Below are positions 7,154 through 16,508 of a DNA stretch of 64,000 bases, piece after piece. The position numbers were made by a program, and so were the translations under genes. This stretch comes from an uncultured Arcanobacterium sp. Its GTDB lineage: Bacteria; Actinomycetota; Actinomycetes; Actinomycetales; Actinomycetaceae. The stretch lies in NCBI GenBank assembly GCA_958428545.1, contig CAUAGM010000006.1, positions 1 through 64,000 of the forward strand, in the 5' to 3' direction. The first letter of the stretch is position 1, and each line of letters opens with the position of its first letter. The notes beneath the pieces are model-generated. The model worked only from the letters and a program-made list of their open reading frames with translations. It was not told the origin of the DNA and searched no databases.

Positions 7154-9316
7154 ATGGACACATGGCCAGGAAAACCCTATCCGCTCGGTGCCACTTTTGA
7201 CGGCGCTGGCACGAACTTTGCCGTCTTTTCCTCATCGGCTGAACGCATTGAACTGTGCCTTATTGACGATGAGGAATGCGAAACGCGTATTGAACTCACG
7301 GAAGTAGATGCAGACGTCTGGCACTGCTATATACCAGGGGTTCGCCCTGGGCAGCGCTACGGTTTTCGTGCACACGGATCTTATTCTCCGAAAGAAGGGT
7401 TGCGCTTTGATTCATCGAAAATCCTTCTCGATCCATATGCAAAAGCAATAGATGGCACTGTAGAAAACCACCAAAGCAACTTTTCCTACAATTTCAGCGA
7501 TCCGCAAACTTTTCTTCAAGAAAATTCTCTCGGGCATACAATGATGAGCGTCGTCGTCAATCCATATTTCGATTGGGGGCACGATCGCCCACCAAAGCAT
7601 GAATATCATGAGACGATCATCTATGAATCACATATCAAAGGGCAGACCAAGCTCCACCCAGAAATCCCAGAGAATCTTCGCGGCACCTATCTCGGTATCA
7701 GCCACCCAGCAATGGTGGCATACTTCAAAGAACTTGGAGTGACGGCCATAGAGCTTATGCCTGTTCACCAATTCGTCAATGATACGTCTTTGCAGGAAAA
7801 AGGGCTTTCTAACTATTGGGGATACAACACTATCGGTTTCTTTGCCCCACACAATTCCTATGCCTGCAGTGGGAGCAGAGGTCAGCAGGTTGATGAGTTC
7901 AAGACGATGGTTAAAACTCTTCATGAAGCAGATATTGAAGTGATTTTAGACGTTGTTTACAACCATACTGCCGAGGGAAATCACATGGGGCCGACCCTTA
8001 GTTTCCGAGGTCTTGATAATGCTTCCTACTACAGGCTTGTTCCCGATAATCCTCAGCATTATTTCGACACAACAGGCACTGGAAACTCGCTTAATATGCG
8101 CTCTCCACACACCCTTCAGCTTATTATGGATTCACTGCGTTACTGGGTGACGGATATGCATGTGGATGGATTCCGCTTCGATTTAGCATCGACTCTTGCG
8201 CGCGAACTTTATGCAGTAGATAAGCTCTCCAGCTTCTTCGATATTATTCAGCAAGATCCGATTATTTCTCAGGTTAAGCTCATTGCAGAGCCGTGGGATG
8301 TGGGCGAAGGCGGATATAACGTTGGCGAATTTCCTGCCTTGTGGAGTGAATGGAACGGCAAATATCGCGATACGATACGCGATTTTTGGCGTGGAGAGCC
8401 TTCGACTCTCGAAGAGTTTGCTTCTCGTCTCTCTGGCTCTTCTGATCTATACGCCCACTCTGGGCGCCGCCCGATGGCATCGGTTAATTTCGTGACGGCA
8501 CACGACGGCTTCACGCTGCGCGATCTCGTCAGCTACAACGAGAAACACAACGAAGCTAATGCAGAGGGCAATGCCGACGGCGAATCTCACAACCGTTCAT
8601 GGAACTGCGGCGTTGAAGGACCAAGTGACGATCCGGCTATTCAAGCTCTGCGCCTGCAGCAAGTCAAGAATTTCATTGCGACAATGATGATATCCCAGGG
8701 TGTGCCGATGATTGTACACGGCGACGAGATTGGGCGCACGCAGCAAGGAAACAACAACGTCTACTGCCAAGACAACGAGCTTTCATGGATCAACTGGCAG
8801 CTTTCTGATATCCAACGCAATCTTTTTGAATTCACAACATGCGCTATCGAGCTGAGAAAAAATCACCCCGTCTTTCGCAGACGGCGCTTTTTCGGAAGTG
8901 ACGGTGCTCGCGCAGGCACCTCGACAGCAGGCGAGATTGAGTGGCTGCGCAACGATGCCTCCGTGATGGAAGACGAAGATTGGGGCACATGGTATGCGCG
9001 CTCAATCATGGTATTTTTCAACGGTGACGAAATTAGGGAGCCAGATTCACGAGGAGCGCGAGTTCGTGACGATGATTTCCTCGTGGCGATTAATGCTTCA
9101 GATAGCGATCTTCCATTTACGATTCCTGCCTCAAGCACGCAGCGCCTATGGGAGCTTGAACTGGCAACCAGCACCGATACTTTCGAGCCTCTCCAAGCAG
9201 GAGAAGATTTTAGTGTGAAAGCCCGTTCACTTGTGATACTTCGGCGAGCACGCACAGCGAAGAGAGCACTGCTTTCTGCCGCCTCCTCACAAACGCCTAT
9301 ACCTGCGCAGGTCTGA
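7154..9316 (+). CDS. glgX: Glycogen debranching enzyme GlgX
   Basis: A 720-residue GH13 isoamylase-type enzyme that hydrolyses alpha-1,6 branches of glycogen or limit dextrin in the cytoplasm. An N-terminal CBM48-like domain (about 1-130, starting PYPLGATFDGAGTNFAVF) precedes the catalytic barrel. Visible GH13 motifs are DVVYNHT, the nucleophile aspartate in DGFRFDLA, the acid/base glutamate in LIAEPWD, and FVTAHDGFTLRDL. It has no signal peptide. The length fits GlgX/TreX enzymes. The start is set by MDTWPGKPYPLG and the leaderless promoter. No other glycogen gene is adjacent, so glycogen turnover genes must be elsewhere. Confidence 0.92.
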   Translation: MDTWPGKPYPLGATFDGAGTNFAVFSSSAERIELCLIDDEECETRIELTEVDADVWHCYIPGVRPGQRYGFRAHGSYSPKEGLRFDSSKILLDPYAKAIDGTVENHQSNFSYNFSDPQTFLQENSLGHTMMSVVVNPYFDWGHDRPPKHEYHETIIYESHIKGQTKLHPEIPENLRGTYLGISHPAMVAYFKELGVTAIELMPVHQFVNDTSLQEKGLSNYWGYNTIGFFAPHNSYACSGSRGQQVDEFKTMVKTLHEADIEVILDVVYNHTAEGNHMGPTLSFRGLDNASYYRLVPDNPQHYFDTTGTGNSLNMRSPHTLQLIMDSLRYWVTDMHVDGFRFDLASTLARELYAVDKLSSFFDIIQQDPIISQVKLIAEPWDVGEGGYNVGEFPALWSEWNGKYRDTIRDFWRGEPSTLEEFASRLSGSSDLYAHSGRRPMASVNFVTAHDGFTLRDLVSYNEKHNEANAEGNADGESHNRSWNCGVEGPSDDPAIQALRLQQVKNFIATMMISQGVPMIVHGDEIGRTQQGNNNVYCQDNELSWINWQLSDIQRNLFEFTTCAIELRKNHPVFRRRRFFGSDGARAGTSTAGEIEWLRNDASVMEDEDWGTWYARSIMVFFNGDEIREPDSRGARVRDDDFLVAINASDSDLPFTIPASSTQRLWELELATSTDTFEPLQAGEDFSVKARSLVILRRARTAKRALLSAASSQTPIPAQV

Positions 9317-9366
9317 TTATCTCTTTCCTTTCGGCGCGCCCACACAGCAAAGTGACATACCTCAGT

Positions 9367-9372
9367 TAAAGT
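9367..9372 (+). promoter_or_regulatory. -10 element of a leaderless promoter for the DUF3000 gene
   Basis: TAAAGT lies exactly 6 nt before the GTG at 9379 and there is no Shine-Dalgarno sequence, supporting both a leaderless mRNA and the GTG start. Confidence 0.5.
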
Positions 9373-9378
9373 CTTTAC

Positions 9379-9969
9379 GTGGCTGAAAATGAGGCACTGC
9401 CGCCGCAGGAATTTGTTCGTGCCCTTGAATCTCTCAAAGGGCACCATTTTCGCGCCGAAATGCATGTGAACCAAATTCCTCCTCCTACCCGTATAGCGCC
9501 GTGGAGTGTGGCTCTTCAAGCGGAAATAAACGATTGTGAAAACCTCGACCCTGATTCATATCGTGCAGATACAAAATTTGTGGTGCTGCACGATCCAGAA
9601 GGTCAGCTTGCGTGGGACGGGACGTTTAGGATCGTTATGCACGGGCGCGCCCCCATGGACGCGCAGATGGGCGACGATCCCCTTCTTGGCGAAGTTGCCT
9701 GGACGTGGCTCACTGATGCTCTTGAGCAGCGAGGAGCTTCATTTCACAACCTCAACGGAACCGTCACCCGCGTTTTTAACGAAACGTTTGGAGATCTCTA
9801 TTTAGATTCTGCACGAGTAGATATTGAAATTCGCGCATCGTGGACTCCGGAAACGGAATATCTTGGTGAGCATTTGATGGCATGGGCTGATTTCGCTTCT
9901 CACCTTGCTGGGCTTGGGCCGCACGCCCCAAACGTTTCAACGCTACCGCGTAAGGTGGCAAAAGTGTGA
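9379..9969 (+). CDS. DUF3000-family protein
   Basis: A 196-residue cytoplasmic protein of the actinobacterial DUF3000 family. Conserved-looking segments include the opening ALESLKGHHFRAEMHVNQIP, RIAPWSVALQAEI, GQLAWDGTFRIVMHGRAP and the acidic LLGEVAWTWLTDAL. Its molecular role is unknown. It begins with GTG, with a -10 hexamer 6 nt upstream, and its stop overlaps the start of the RNase D gene (GTGA), so the two are coupled. This pair next to dxs is a known actinobacterial arrangement and supports the taxonomic placing. No transmembrane or signal segments are seen. Confidence 0.8.
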   Translation: MAENEALPPQEFVRALESLKGHHFRAEMHVNQIPPPTRIAPWSVALQAEINDCENLDPDSYRADTKFVVLHDPEGQLAWDGTFRIVMHGRAPMDAQMGDDPLLGEVAWTWLTDALEQRGASFHNLNGTVTRVFNETFGDLYLDSARVDIEIRASWTPETEYLGEHLMAWADFASHLAGLGPHAPNVSTLPRKVAKV

Positions 9970-11162
9970 GCCGAAGTGAACCAATTGATGCTATTCCTTT
10001 GCTCGCACCGCGCGACGGGCTTCCTAGCGTCACCCATGACGATATTGACACTGCGATAAACGCTATTGCCTCAGGCTACGGTCCTATAGCAGTTGATACT
10101 GAACGTGCAATGGGAATTCGATACTCTGATCGAGCATATCTTATTCAGCTGCGCCGCCCAGGGGCAGGCACTTTTTTAATTGACCCTGTAGGCATCGAAG
10201 ACCGCTTGGCTCTGCTTGCTGAAGTGATGGCCTGCGAATGGATTTTACACGCCGCCGATCAAGATTTGCCATGTATGCATCAGCTCGGGCTTTACCCAAC
10301 AGCAGTGTTTGATACTGAAATTGCTGCTTTGCTGCTTGGCTTTGAGCGAGTTTCGCTACAAGCTCTCGCAGCAGAAGTCCTTGGGCGCGCGCTAGCTAAA
10401 GAACTCTCTAATTCCGATTGGTCTCAGCGCCCTCTCACATCAGATCTGCTCACCTATGCTGCTCTCGATGTTGAACTCCTGCACGAGCTTAAAGACGCTT
10501 TGACGGATATGCTCCGAAACGCTGGGCGTGAAGACTGGTGTATCCAAGAGTGCGAAGCTGTACGCACAAAGCCTCCGCGCCCTGCAAAACGCCAACCGTG
10601 GCGTAAAGCTGCGAACCAAGCAGATATTCATGATAGACGTGCTTTAGCAATGGTTGAGCAGCTATGGAATGCAAGAGACGCTCTTGCGCGCAAACGAGAT
10701 GTTGCTCCTTCGCATATTTTGCCAACTCAGGTGCTCGGCGCACTGGCAAAATACAAGCCGCGTTCGCGAGCAGATGTGATACGCTCTCCCCTAATGCGCT
10801 CTCAGGTACGCAGAGCAGATGCCGCCTATTGGTGGGAGGCTATCAACATTGCGTGGCATACGCATACAGACGAATTACCGGCACGTAAATTCAAAGAGAA
10901 TACCGAGATATTTCCACCCGTCAAGCGTTGGGGGCACTCTCATCCAGAAGCGGCCGAACGCTGGAATTACGTGCGCAGTTCTATACTCACATGGGCAGAT
11001 GAACTAGGGATACGCCAAGAAGTTTTACTTAAACCAATGCTACAAAAACGTATTGCTTGGGAGGGGTGGAACGACCCTCATTCTTTTGCAGCTCAACTGC
11101 TCGAATGGGGTGCTCGCCCATGGCAGGTCGAACAAGCACAGTTAGCTATTTTGCATTGCTAG
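9966..11162 (+). CDS. rnd: RNase D-like 3'-5' exoribonuclease with HRDC domain
   Basis: A 398-residue DEDD-family exonuclease. The three exonuclease motifs are visible: DTE in IAVDTERAMG (near 45), the HAADQDL segment (near 95), and YAALDVELL (near 160). The middle region (about 215-295, ALAMVEQLWNARDALARKRDV to ALAKYKPRSRADV) matches an HRDC nucleic-acid-binding domain, and a second helical domain follows. Expected role: 3' trimming of tRNA or other small RNA. The GTG start overlaps the DUF3000 stop. The 3' end carries a perfect 17-bp tandem duplication across the stop codon. It converges with dxs. Confidence 0.88.
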   Translation: MSRSEPIDAIPLLAPRDGLPSVTHDDIDTAINAIASGYGPIAVDTERAMGIRYSDRAYLIQLRRPGAGTFLIDPVGIEDRLALLAEVMACEWILHAADQDLPCMHQLGLYPTAVFDTEIAALLLGFERVSLQALAAEVLGRALAKELSNSDWSQRPLTSDLLTYAALDVELLHELKDALTDMLRNAGREDWCIQECEAVRTKPPRPAKRQPWRKAANQADIHDRRALAMVEQLWNARDALARKRDVAPSHILPTQVLGALAKYKPRSRADVIRSPLMRSQVRRADAAYWWEAINIAWHTHTDELPARKFKENTEIFPPVKRWGHSHPEAAERWNYVRSSILTWADELGIRQEVLLKPMLQKRIAWEGWNDPHSFAAQLLEWGARPWQVEQAQLAILHC

Positions 11163-11176
11163 CTATTTTGCATTGC
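11143..11176. repeat. 17-bp perfect tandem duplication across the rnd stop codon
   Basis: TAGCTATTTTGCATTGC occurs twice back to back (11143-11159 and 11160-11176). The first copy encodes the last codons of RNase D; the second begins with its TAG stop. This looks like a recent slippage duplication. Confidence 0.9.
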
Positions 11177-11212
11177 TGTTATCCGCGCTTGTGTGCATGA
11201 AGCTTCCTAGGT

Positions 11213-11296
11213 CTATGCTCTCGGTGTGCACAGCTGTCACTCGAGGTTTGCTGCGCTTGCTCACCCTGCTTACTATGCTCTTGGTGTGCATAGCTG
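11213..11296. repeat. Two copies of a 24-bp element, 60 bp apart, between rnd and dxs
   Basis: A 24-base segment at 11213-11236 recurs at 11273-11296 with two differences. The gap between the convergent rnd and dxs genes is only about 140 bp and appears built from such duplications. No clear terminator with a T-run was identified here. Confidence 0.75.
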
Positions 11297-11305
11297 CTAC
11301 AGATA

Positions 11306-13231
11306 TTAGTTGCGAGAAGCGCCGCCTTTTCCTACGTGCTTCCACATATCGTCAATTGCGGCGCACACACCTTGAACGTCCATTCCCTGCTCTGCAAGAA
11401 TCTCTTCCCGAGAAGCTGTGTGCAGAAAGCTCTTAGATATCCCTAAATGTTTCATAGGGACTCCTGCCCTCGCAGAACTCACCGCAAGCGATAGCTCTTC
11501 TCCGATCCCGCCGTCAATTACTCCGTCTTCAAGAGTAATAACCCCAGCGGAATTGCTGGCACGCTCCACAAGCCCCGGCGCAATCGGCAGCACCCACTCT
11601 GGATCCACAACGACTGTTGGGATATGCTCACGCGAACGGGCTGCTTCGATCATCTGATATGCCATTGGGCCGATTGCCACGAGCAGAAGCGGATCTATTC
11701 CTTTCTGAGCACACTCATGTACAGCTGGTGATTCATAAAGTACACTGCAACTATTTTCGCTGTGCAGTGCAGGTAAATCATCTGGCAGTGATCCTTTAGG
11801 ATAGCGAATAAGGGTAGGCCCAGGCATGCTGATAGCCTCACGCAGTTCACGGCGCAGAGTGCTGCCATCACGAGGAACAGCCACTTTTATCCCTGGAATA
11901 CCTGCAGCAATTGCTAAATCCCACATACCGTTGTGCGAAGGCCCATCAGAGCCAGTAATCCCAGCTCGATCGAGAGCAATCGTCACTCCTTCTCCATGCA
12001 AAGCAACGTCCATAAGAAGCTGATCGAATGCACGATTCATAAACGTCGCATAGAGCGCAAGGACTGGATGATAGCCCGCATAGGCAAGCCCTGCACTCAT
12101 CGTCATCGCATGCTGTTCGGCAATTCCTACATCGATCACGCGATCAGGAAACTCTGCATGCATGGGTCCAAGCCCCACAGGCAGCATCATTGCCGCCGTC
12201 ACACCCACAAGTTTCGGATTTTCGCGCGCCAAGGTGAGAAGCTCATCTGCCACCACAGCCGTCCAACCAAAACGCTCTGGGACAACGGGCAAACCCGTCT
12301 CTGGGTGAATACGCCCGACTGCGTGGAAATGATCGTCTGAATTATTTTCTGCAGGCTTGTATCCGCGCCCTTTTTCGGTGATAGCATGGACGACTACTGG
12401 CCCGCCGTAATGTTTGGCCATCGTGAGGGCTTCTTCAAGATCAGCAATATTGTGCCCATCAACTGGTCCGATATATTTAATATCCATCGTTTCAAAAATG
12501 CCAGCATCAAAAAAGACGTCTTTTACACCTTTTTTCAATCCATGCAGTGCATCAAATGCTAGTTCACCAGGCATTCCTGCGCGCTTCAATGTGCGCTTTC
12601 CCCAATCGAGAAACTCTTCATATCGTTTATCAACGCGAATATTATCGAGGCGTCGCACAGCAGGAAGTCGCCTCATAAAACCGCCGACAGTCGGCGCATA
12701 AGAGCGACCATTATCATTGACAATAATGACGATAGGGCGCTTAGAATCTTCCGCGATATTGTTGAGGGCTTCCCATGCCATACCTCCTGTGAGAGCTCCA
12801 TCGCCAATCACGGTAACGACTTTACCTCGCTCCTTAGAGAGCTGCTTTCCGCGAGCAATTCCATCTGCCCATGAAAGAGCTGTTGTCGCGTGAGAGTTTT
12901 CAATCACGTCATAGCTGGATTCATCGCGCGCCGCATATCCAGAAACACCTCCAGCTTCGCGCAGGTGCTCAAAATTTTTGCGCCCAGTGAGGAGTTTATG
13001 AGTATAGATTTGATGCCCAGTATCAAAAAGAAAAACGTCGTCTGGCTTCGAGAAAATACGGTGAATCGCAATCGTGAGTTCGACAACGCCAAGGTTCGGC
13101 CCTAGATGGCCGCCTGTGCGCGCCACGTTTTCCACAAGAAATTCTCGTATCTCTGCCGCTAATTGAATAAGCTGATCGCTGGAAAGCCGACGCAGGGCTT
13201 GAGGAGAATTAATCGCGTCCAATATATGCAT
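11306..13231 (-). CDS. dxs: 1-deoxy-D-xylulose-5-phosphate synthase Dxs
   Basis: A 641-residue thiamine-diphosphate enzyme that joins pyruvate and glyceraldehyde 3-phosphate, the first step of the MEP isoprenoid pathway. Visible motifs are DTGHQIYTHKLLTGR, the ThDP motif GDGALTGGMAWEALNN near residue 150, and the transketolase-type DRAGITGSDGPSHNG near 430. The C-terminal transketolase domain is complete. Length is normal. The ATG at 13231 has TATTAT exactly 6 nt upstream, so it is probably a leaderless gene. It converges with rnd, as in other actinobacteria. Confidence 0.95.
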   Translation of the reverse strand: MHILDAINSPQALRRLSSDQLIQLAAEIREFLVENVARTGGHLGPNLGVVELTIAIHRIFSKPDDVFLFDTGHQIYTHKLLTGRKNFEHLREAGGVSGYAARDESSYDVIENSHATTALSWADGIARGKQLSKERGKVVTVIGDGALTGGMAWEALNNIAEDSKRPIVIIVNDNGRSYAPTVGGFMRRLPAVRRLDNIRVDKRYEEFLDWGKRTLKRAGMPGELAFDALHGLKKGVKDVFFDAGIFETMDIKYIGPVDGHNIADLEEALTMAKHYGGPVVVHAITEKGRGYKPAENNSDDHFHAVGRIHPETGLPVVPERFGWTAVVADELLTLARENPKLVGVTAAMMLPVGLGPMHAEFPDRVIDVGIAEQHAMTMSAGLAYAGYHPVLALYATFMNRAFDQLLMDVALHGEGVTIALDRAGITGSDGPSHNGMWDLAIAAGIPGIKVAVPRDGSTLRRELREAISMPGPTLIRYPKGSLPDDLPALHSENSCSVLYESPAVHECAQKGIDPLLLVAIGPMAYQMIEAARSREHIPTVVVDPEWVLPIAPGLVERASNSAGVITLEDGVIDGGIGEELSLAVSSARAGVPMKHLGISKSFLHTASREEILAEQGMDVQGVCAAIDDMWKHVGKGGASRN

Positions 13232-13237
13232 AGGTTA

Positions 13238-13243
13238 ATAATA
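13238..13243 (-). promoter_or_regulatory. -10 element of a leaderless promoter for dxs
   Basis: On the minus strand TATTAT is followed by 6 nt and the dxs ATG. This is one of the closest matches to the sigma-70-type consensus among the leaderless candidates here. Confidence 0.6.
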
Positions 13244-13613
13244 CGCCATATCACCAAGAGGTGAAGCACGCTGGGGATCTAGCGTGAAGCGGCGAAAATA
13301 CTGCCTCATGCCATCCCATCACCTTCTGCAATATTTTCTCATCACATTCCACAGCAACAGCCATGCAGCAAAAGCCACCTAGGTGCGAAGAATGAGCTAA
13401 GAGCCGAGGCAGGTGTATCAAACGGAAAACGGAAGCATCCTCGTTCACAGCAGCAACCACGGGAATCCTAAAGTTGCAACCCCACTAACAGCTGCTCATG
13501 CCGCCAAGGCTCCATCAGATCAGAACAGATCAGAACAGATCAGTATTCACGCCACCAAAGCTCTAGATCAAAGCAGCAGCCTATCAGTAGCAACTTCGAG
13601 AGCAAGGCTCTTA
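13244..13613. other. Non-coding region between dxs and acnA with a 10-bp tandem repeat
   Basis: No credible gene in about 370 bp. It holds 2.8 copies of the 10-mer CAGATCAGAA (13516-13543) and a small hairpin GAGAGC-AAG-GCTCTT (about 13599-13613) next to the acnA stop that might end acnA transcription. The 69-codon minus-strand frame at 13251-13460 has no recognisable start signal or similarity. Confidence 0.5.
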
Positions 13614-16286
13614 TTAAGCAGCTAATTGACGCAGCACGTATTGAAGAATACCGCCATTGCGATAATAATCAGCTTCTCCCGGCGTATCGATACGCACAAC
13701 AGCATCAAATTCCACCGCGCTGCCGTCTGCTTTCGTTGCCGTCACGTGAACCGTTTGTGGTATGACGCTAGAATTCAGCTCTTCAATGCCAGTGACGTCA
13801 AAAACTTCTGTGCCGTCAAGCCCAAGCGAATCTGCGCTCTGCCCAGACGGGAACTGCAAAGGAAGCACTCCCATACCAATCAGGTTGCTGCGGTGAATAC
13901 GCTCAAAACTCTCCGTTATCACAGCCTTGACTCCGAGAAGTGCGGTACCCTTTGCCGCCCAGTCGCGCGAGGAGCCAGAACCGTATTCTTTTCCGCCGAG
14001 TACGACAAGCGGCACTCCAGCTTCTCGATACGCCTTCGCAGCATCAAAAATTGCTTCCTGCTCACCAGTAAGAAGATTCTTCGTATAACCGCCCTCGACG
14101 CCGTCAAGAAGCTGATTCTTCAAACGGATATTGGCAAAAGTGCCGCGAATCATCACCTCGTGGTTTCCTCGCCGAGAACCATAGGAGTTGAAATCTTTAC
14201 GCTCAATACCATGCTCAGCGAGATAACGCCCAGCAGGAGAATCTTCTTTAATCGCACCAGCAGGAGAAATGTGATCAGTCGTCACCGAATCACCAAGCTT
14301 TGCAAGCACGCGCGCACCGTGAATATCTTCTACCGGCTGAGCAGCCATGCCCATGCCCTCAAAATAAGGCGCTTTACGCACATAGGTGGACGCTTCGTCC
14401 CACTCAAATTTTTCTCCTTCGGGAGTGGCAATCCCCTGCCAGCGAGCATCACCTTCAAAAACGGATGCGTAGTTGCGAGCATACATATCGGCATCGATAG
14501 CGTTCTCGATTACATCTTGCACCTGCTGCAGTGAAGGCCAAATATCACGTAGATAGACTGGCTCCCCCTCCTGACTGTAGCCCAAAGGCTCCTTCTCAAA
14601 ATCGATATCCATCGTCCCAGCAAGCGCATAGGCAATCACGAGCGGCGGCGAAGCAAGATAGTTCATCTTGACATCTGGGTTAATGCGCCCTTCGAAGTTA
14701 CGGTTGCCAGAAAGCACAGATACAACTGTGAGATCGCCTTCAACAACAGCATCGTGTACGGGTTCGGGAAGCGGTCCGGAGTTTCCGATACAGGTGGCGC
14801 AGCCATACCCAACGAGGTTATAGCCGAGAGCTTCCAGCGCTGGCCACAAACCTGCTTTTTCGTAATAGTCTGTGACGACTTTTGATCCAGGAGCCATTGA
14901 GGTTTTAACCCAAGGCTTCACCTTCAAACCTTTTTCTGCTGCGTTCTTTGCCAGCAAACCTGCGGCAAGCATCACAGATGGGTTTGACGTATTTGTGCAG
15001 CTCGTAATTGACGCAATAACTACTGAGCCATGTGTGATAGAAGTTTCTTCACCGCTGGGCATAGTGAGAGTGATCAGCTCTGACGAAGCGCCAGACGATA
15101 GATAATCAGGAAGCGTGCGCTTAAAGCTCGTTTTAGCATCGGAAAGCGCAATACTGTCTTGCGGTCGCTTCGGCCCTGCAATTGAAGGAACAACAGTGCC
15201 GAGATCAAGCTCGATATATTCGCTATAGACAGCTTCACAGCTCGGATCAAGCCACAAGCCCTGTTCTTTTGCATAGGCTTCGACGAGAGCCACACGCTCT
15301 TCGTCACGCCCTGTGAGACGCAGATAGTTGAGTGTTTCGTCGTCAATCGGGAAAATTGCTGCCGTTGAACCGAATTCTGGGCTCATATTGCCAATTGTTG
15401 CTCGGTTTGCCAGCGGCACCTGGCTCACGCCTTCACCATAAAATTCCACAAATTTTCCTACAACACCGTGCTGGCGAAGTATATTGGTGATAGTCAAAAC
15501 CACATCAGTTGCAGTTGCAGCAGCAGGAATCTGCCCTGTAAGTTTAAAACCCACAACGCGCGGAATCAGCATAGATACTGGCTGCCCGAGCATTGCCGCC
15601 TCCGCCTCGATACCTCCTACACCCCAGCCGAGCACACCTAAGCCGTTCACCATTGTGGTATGAGAATCTGTGCCGACGCAGGTATCTGGATATGCATAGG
15701 TGACGCCGCCCTCATCTTTCGTCATCGTCACGCGCGCAAGATATTCGATATTAACTTGGTGGACGATGCCCGTGCCTGGAGGAACTACCTTGAAATTTTT
15801 GAATGCGCTTTGCCCCCATCGCAAGAATTGATAACGCTCACCATTGCGTTCGTATTCAATATCCATATTGCGTTCGAGCGCATCGGCGCGCCCGTAGACG
15901 TCGATCTGTACGGAGTGGTCAATCACCATTTCGGCAGGATTGAGAGGATTGATTTTCTCAGGATCGCCGCCCAGATCAGCCACAGCTTCACGCATAGTAG
16001 CAAGATCTACTACGCATGGCACGCCAGTAAAATCTTGCATGACGACGCGCGCTGGAGTGAATTGAATTTCTTTATCTGGCTGAGCTGCAGGGTCCCAGTT
16101 TGCTAAGGCGTTGATATGCTCCGATGTGACGTTTGCGCCATCTTCTGTGCGCAAAAGATTTTCTGCTAGCACTTTCAAACTGTATGGAAGTTTTTCCAAG
16201 CCAGGTACGGCGCTCAGCTTAAAAATCTCGTAGTTCTTATCGCCTACTGTGAGCGTGGTCTGCGCGTTGAAAGTGTTGATGCTCAT
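13614..16286 (-). CDS. acnA: Aconitate hydratase AcnA
   Basis: A cytoplasmic 4Fe-4S enzyme (about 890 residues) that interconverts citrate and isocitrate. The cluster cysteines are visible in ITSCTNTSNPSVM and in GCATCIGNSGPL; the substrate-binding segments GTDSHTTMVNGLGVLGWGVGG and the C-terminal swivel-domain motif GGKEYGSGSSRDWAAKG are present. Length matches the AcnA/IRP-type enzymes. The ATG at 16286 is preferred over a longer reading because AAAGGAGA lies 5 nt before it and the protein then begins MSINTFNAQ. A TTGACA-like -35 sits about 165 bp upstream (16448-16453), only a weak promoter clue. No other citric-acid-cycle gene is adjacent. Confidence 0.95.
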   Translation of the reverse strand: MSINTFNAQTTLTVGDKNYEIFKLSAVPGLEKLPYSLKVLAENLLRTEDGANVTSEHINALANWDPAAQPDKEIQFTPARVVMQDFTGVPCVVDLATMREAVADLGGDPEKINPLNPAEMVIDHSVQIDVYGRADALERNMDIEYERNGERYQFLRWGQSAFKNFKVVPPGTGIVHQVNIEYLARVTMTKDEGGVTYAYPDTCVGTDSHTTMVNGLGVLGWGVGGIEAEAAMLGQPVSMLIPRVVGFKLTGQIPAAATATDVVLTITNILRQHGVVGKFVEFYGEGVSQVPLANRATIGNMSPEFGSTAAIFPIDDETLNYLRLTGRDEERVALVEAYAKEQGLWLDPSCEAVYSEYIELDLGTVVPSIAGPKRPQDSIALSDAKTSFKRTLPDYLSSGASSELITLTMPSGEETSITHGSVVIASITSCTNTSNPSVMLAAGLLAKNAAEKGLKVKPWVKTSMAPGSKVVTDYYEKAGLWPALEALGYNLVGYGCATCIGNSGPLPEPVHDAVVEGDLTVVSVLSGNRNFEGRINPDVKMNYLASPPLVIAYALAGTMDIDFEKEPLGYSQEGEPVYLRDIWPSLQQVQDVIENAIDADMYARNYASVFEGDARWQGIATPEGEKFEWDEASTYVRKAPYFEGMGMAAQPVEDIHGARVLAKLGDSVTTDHISPAGAIKEDSPAGRYLAEHGIERKDFNSYGSRRGNHEVMIRGTFANIRLKNQLLDGVEGGYTKNLLTGEQEAIFDAAKAYREAGVPLVVLGGKEYGSGSSRDWAAKGTALLGVKAVITESFERIHRSNLIGMGVLPLQFPSGQSADSLGLDGTEVFDVTGIEELNSSVIPQTVHVTATKADGSAVEFDAVVRIDTPGEADYYRNGGILQYVLRQLAA

Positions 16287-16508
16287 TAGTCTCCTTTGCA
16301 CAGCATCGGATTTGTGCGTTCATCTCCATTATTCCGTACTTGTATTGAAAAATATTGCAGATATGCCGCAGGTATCTGCTTTTTTAAGTTATATCATTTT
16401 TGCGTAATTTATCTTCACATCAAGACATTTTACGTTAGTGAAGGTAATGTCAAAATTTACAGCTCCACAGCAGCTACAGATCAGATATACGAAAGCACTG
16501 CTGATCAG

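Noticed and set aside
8863..9519. 218-codon minus-strand frame over the end of glgX and start of the DUF3000 gene
   Set aside because: It is the antisense shadow of two well-supported genes and has no start signals.
13251..13460. 69-codon minus-strand frame between dxs and acnA
   Set aside because: No start signals or similarity; part of the frame consists of low-information intergenic DNA.
13626..14534. 302-codon plus-strand frame inside acnA
   Set aside because: It lies antisense within a clear aconitase gene, and its composition is typical of an antisense frame.
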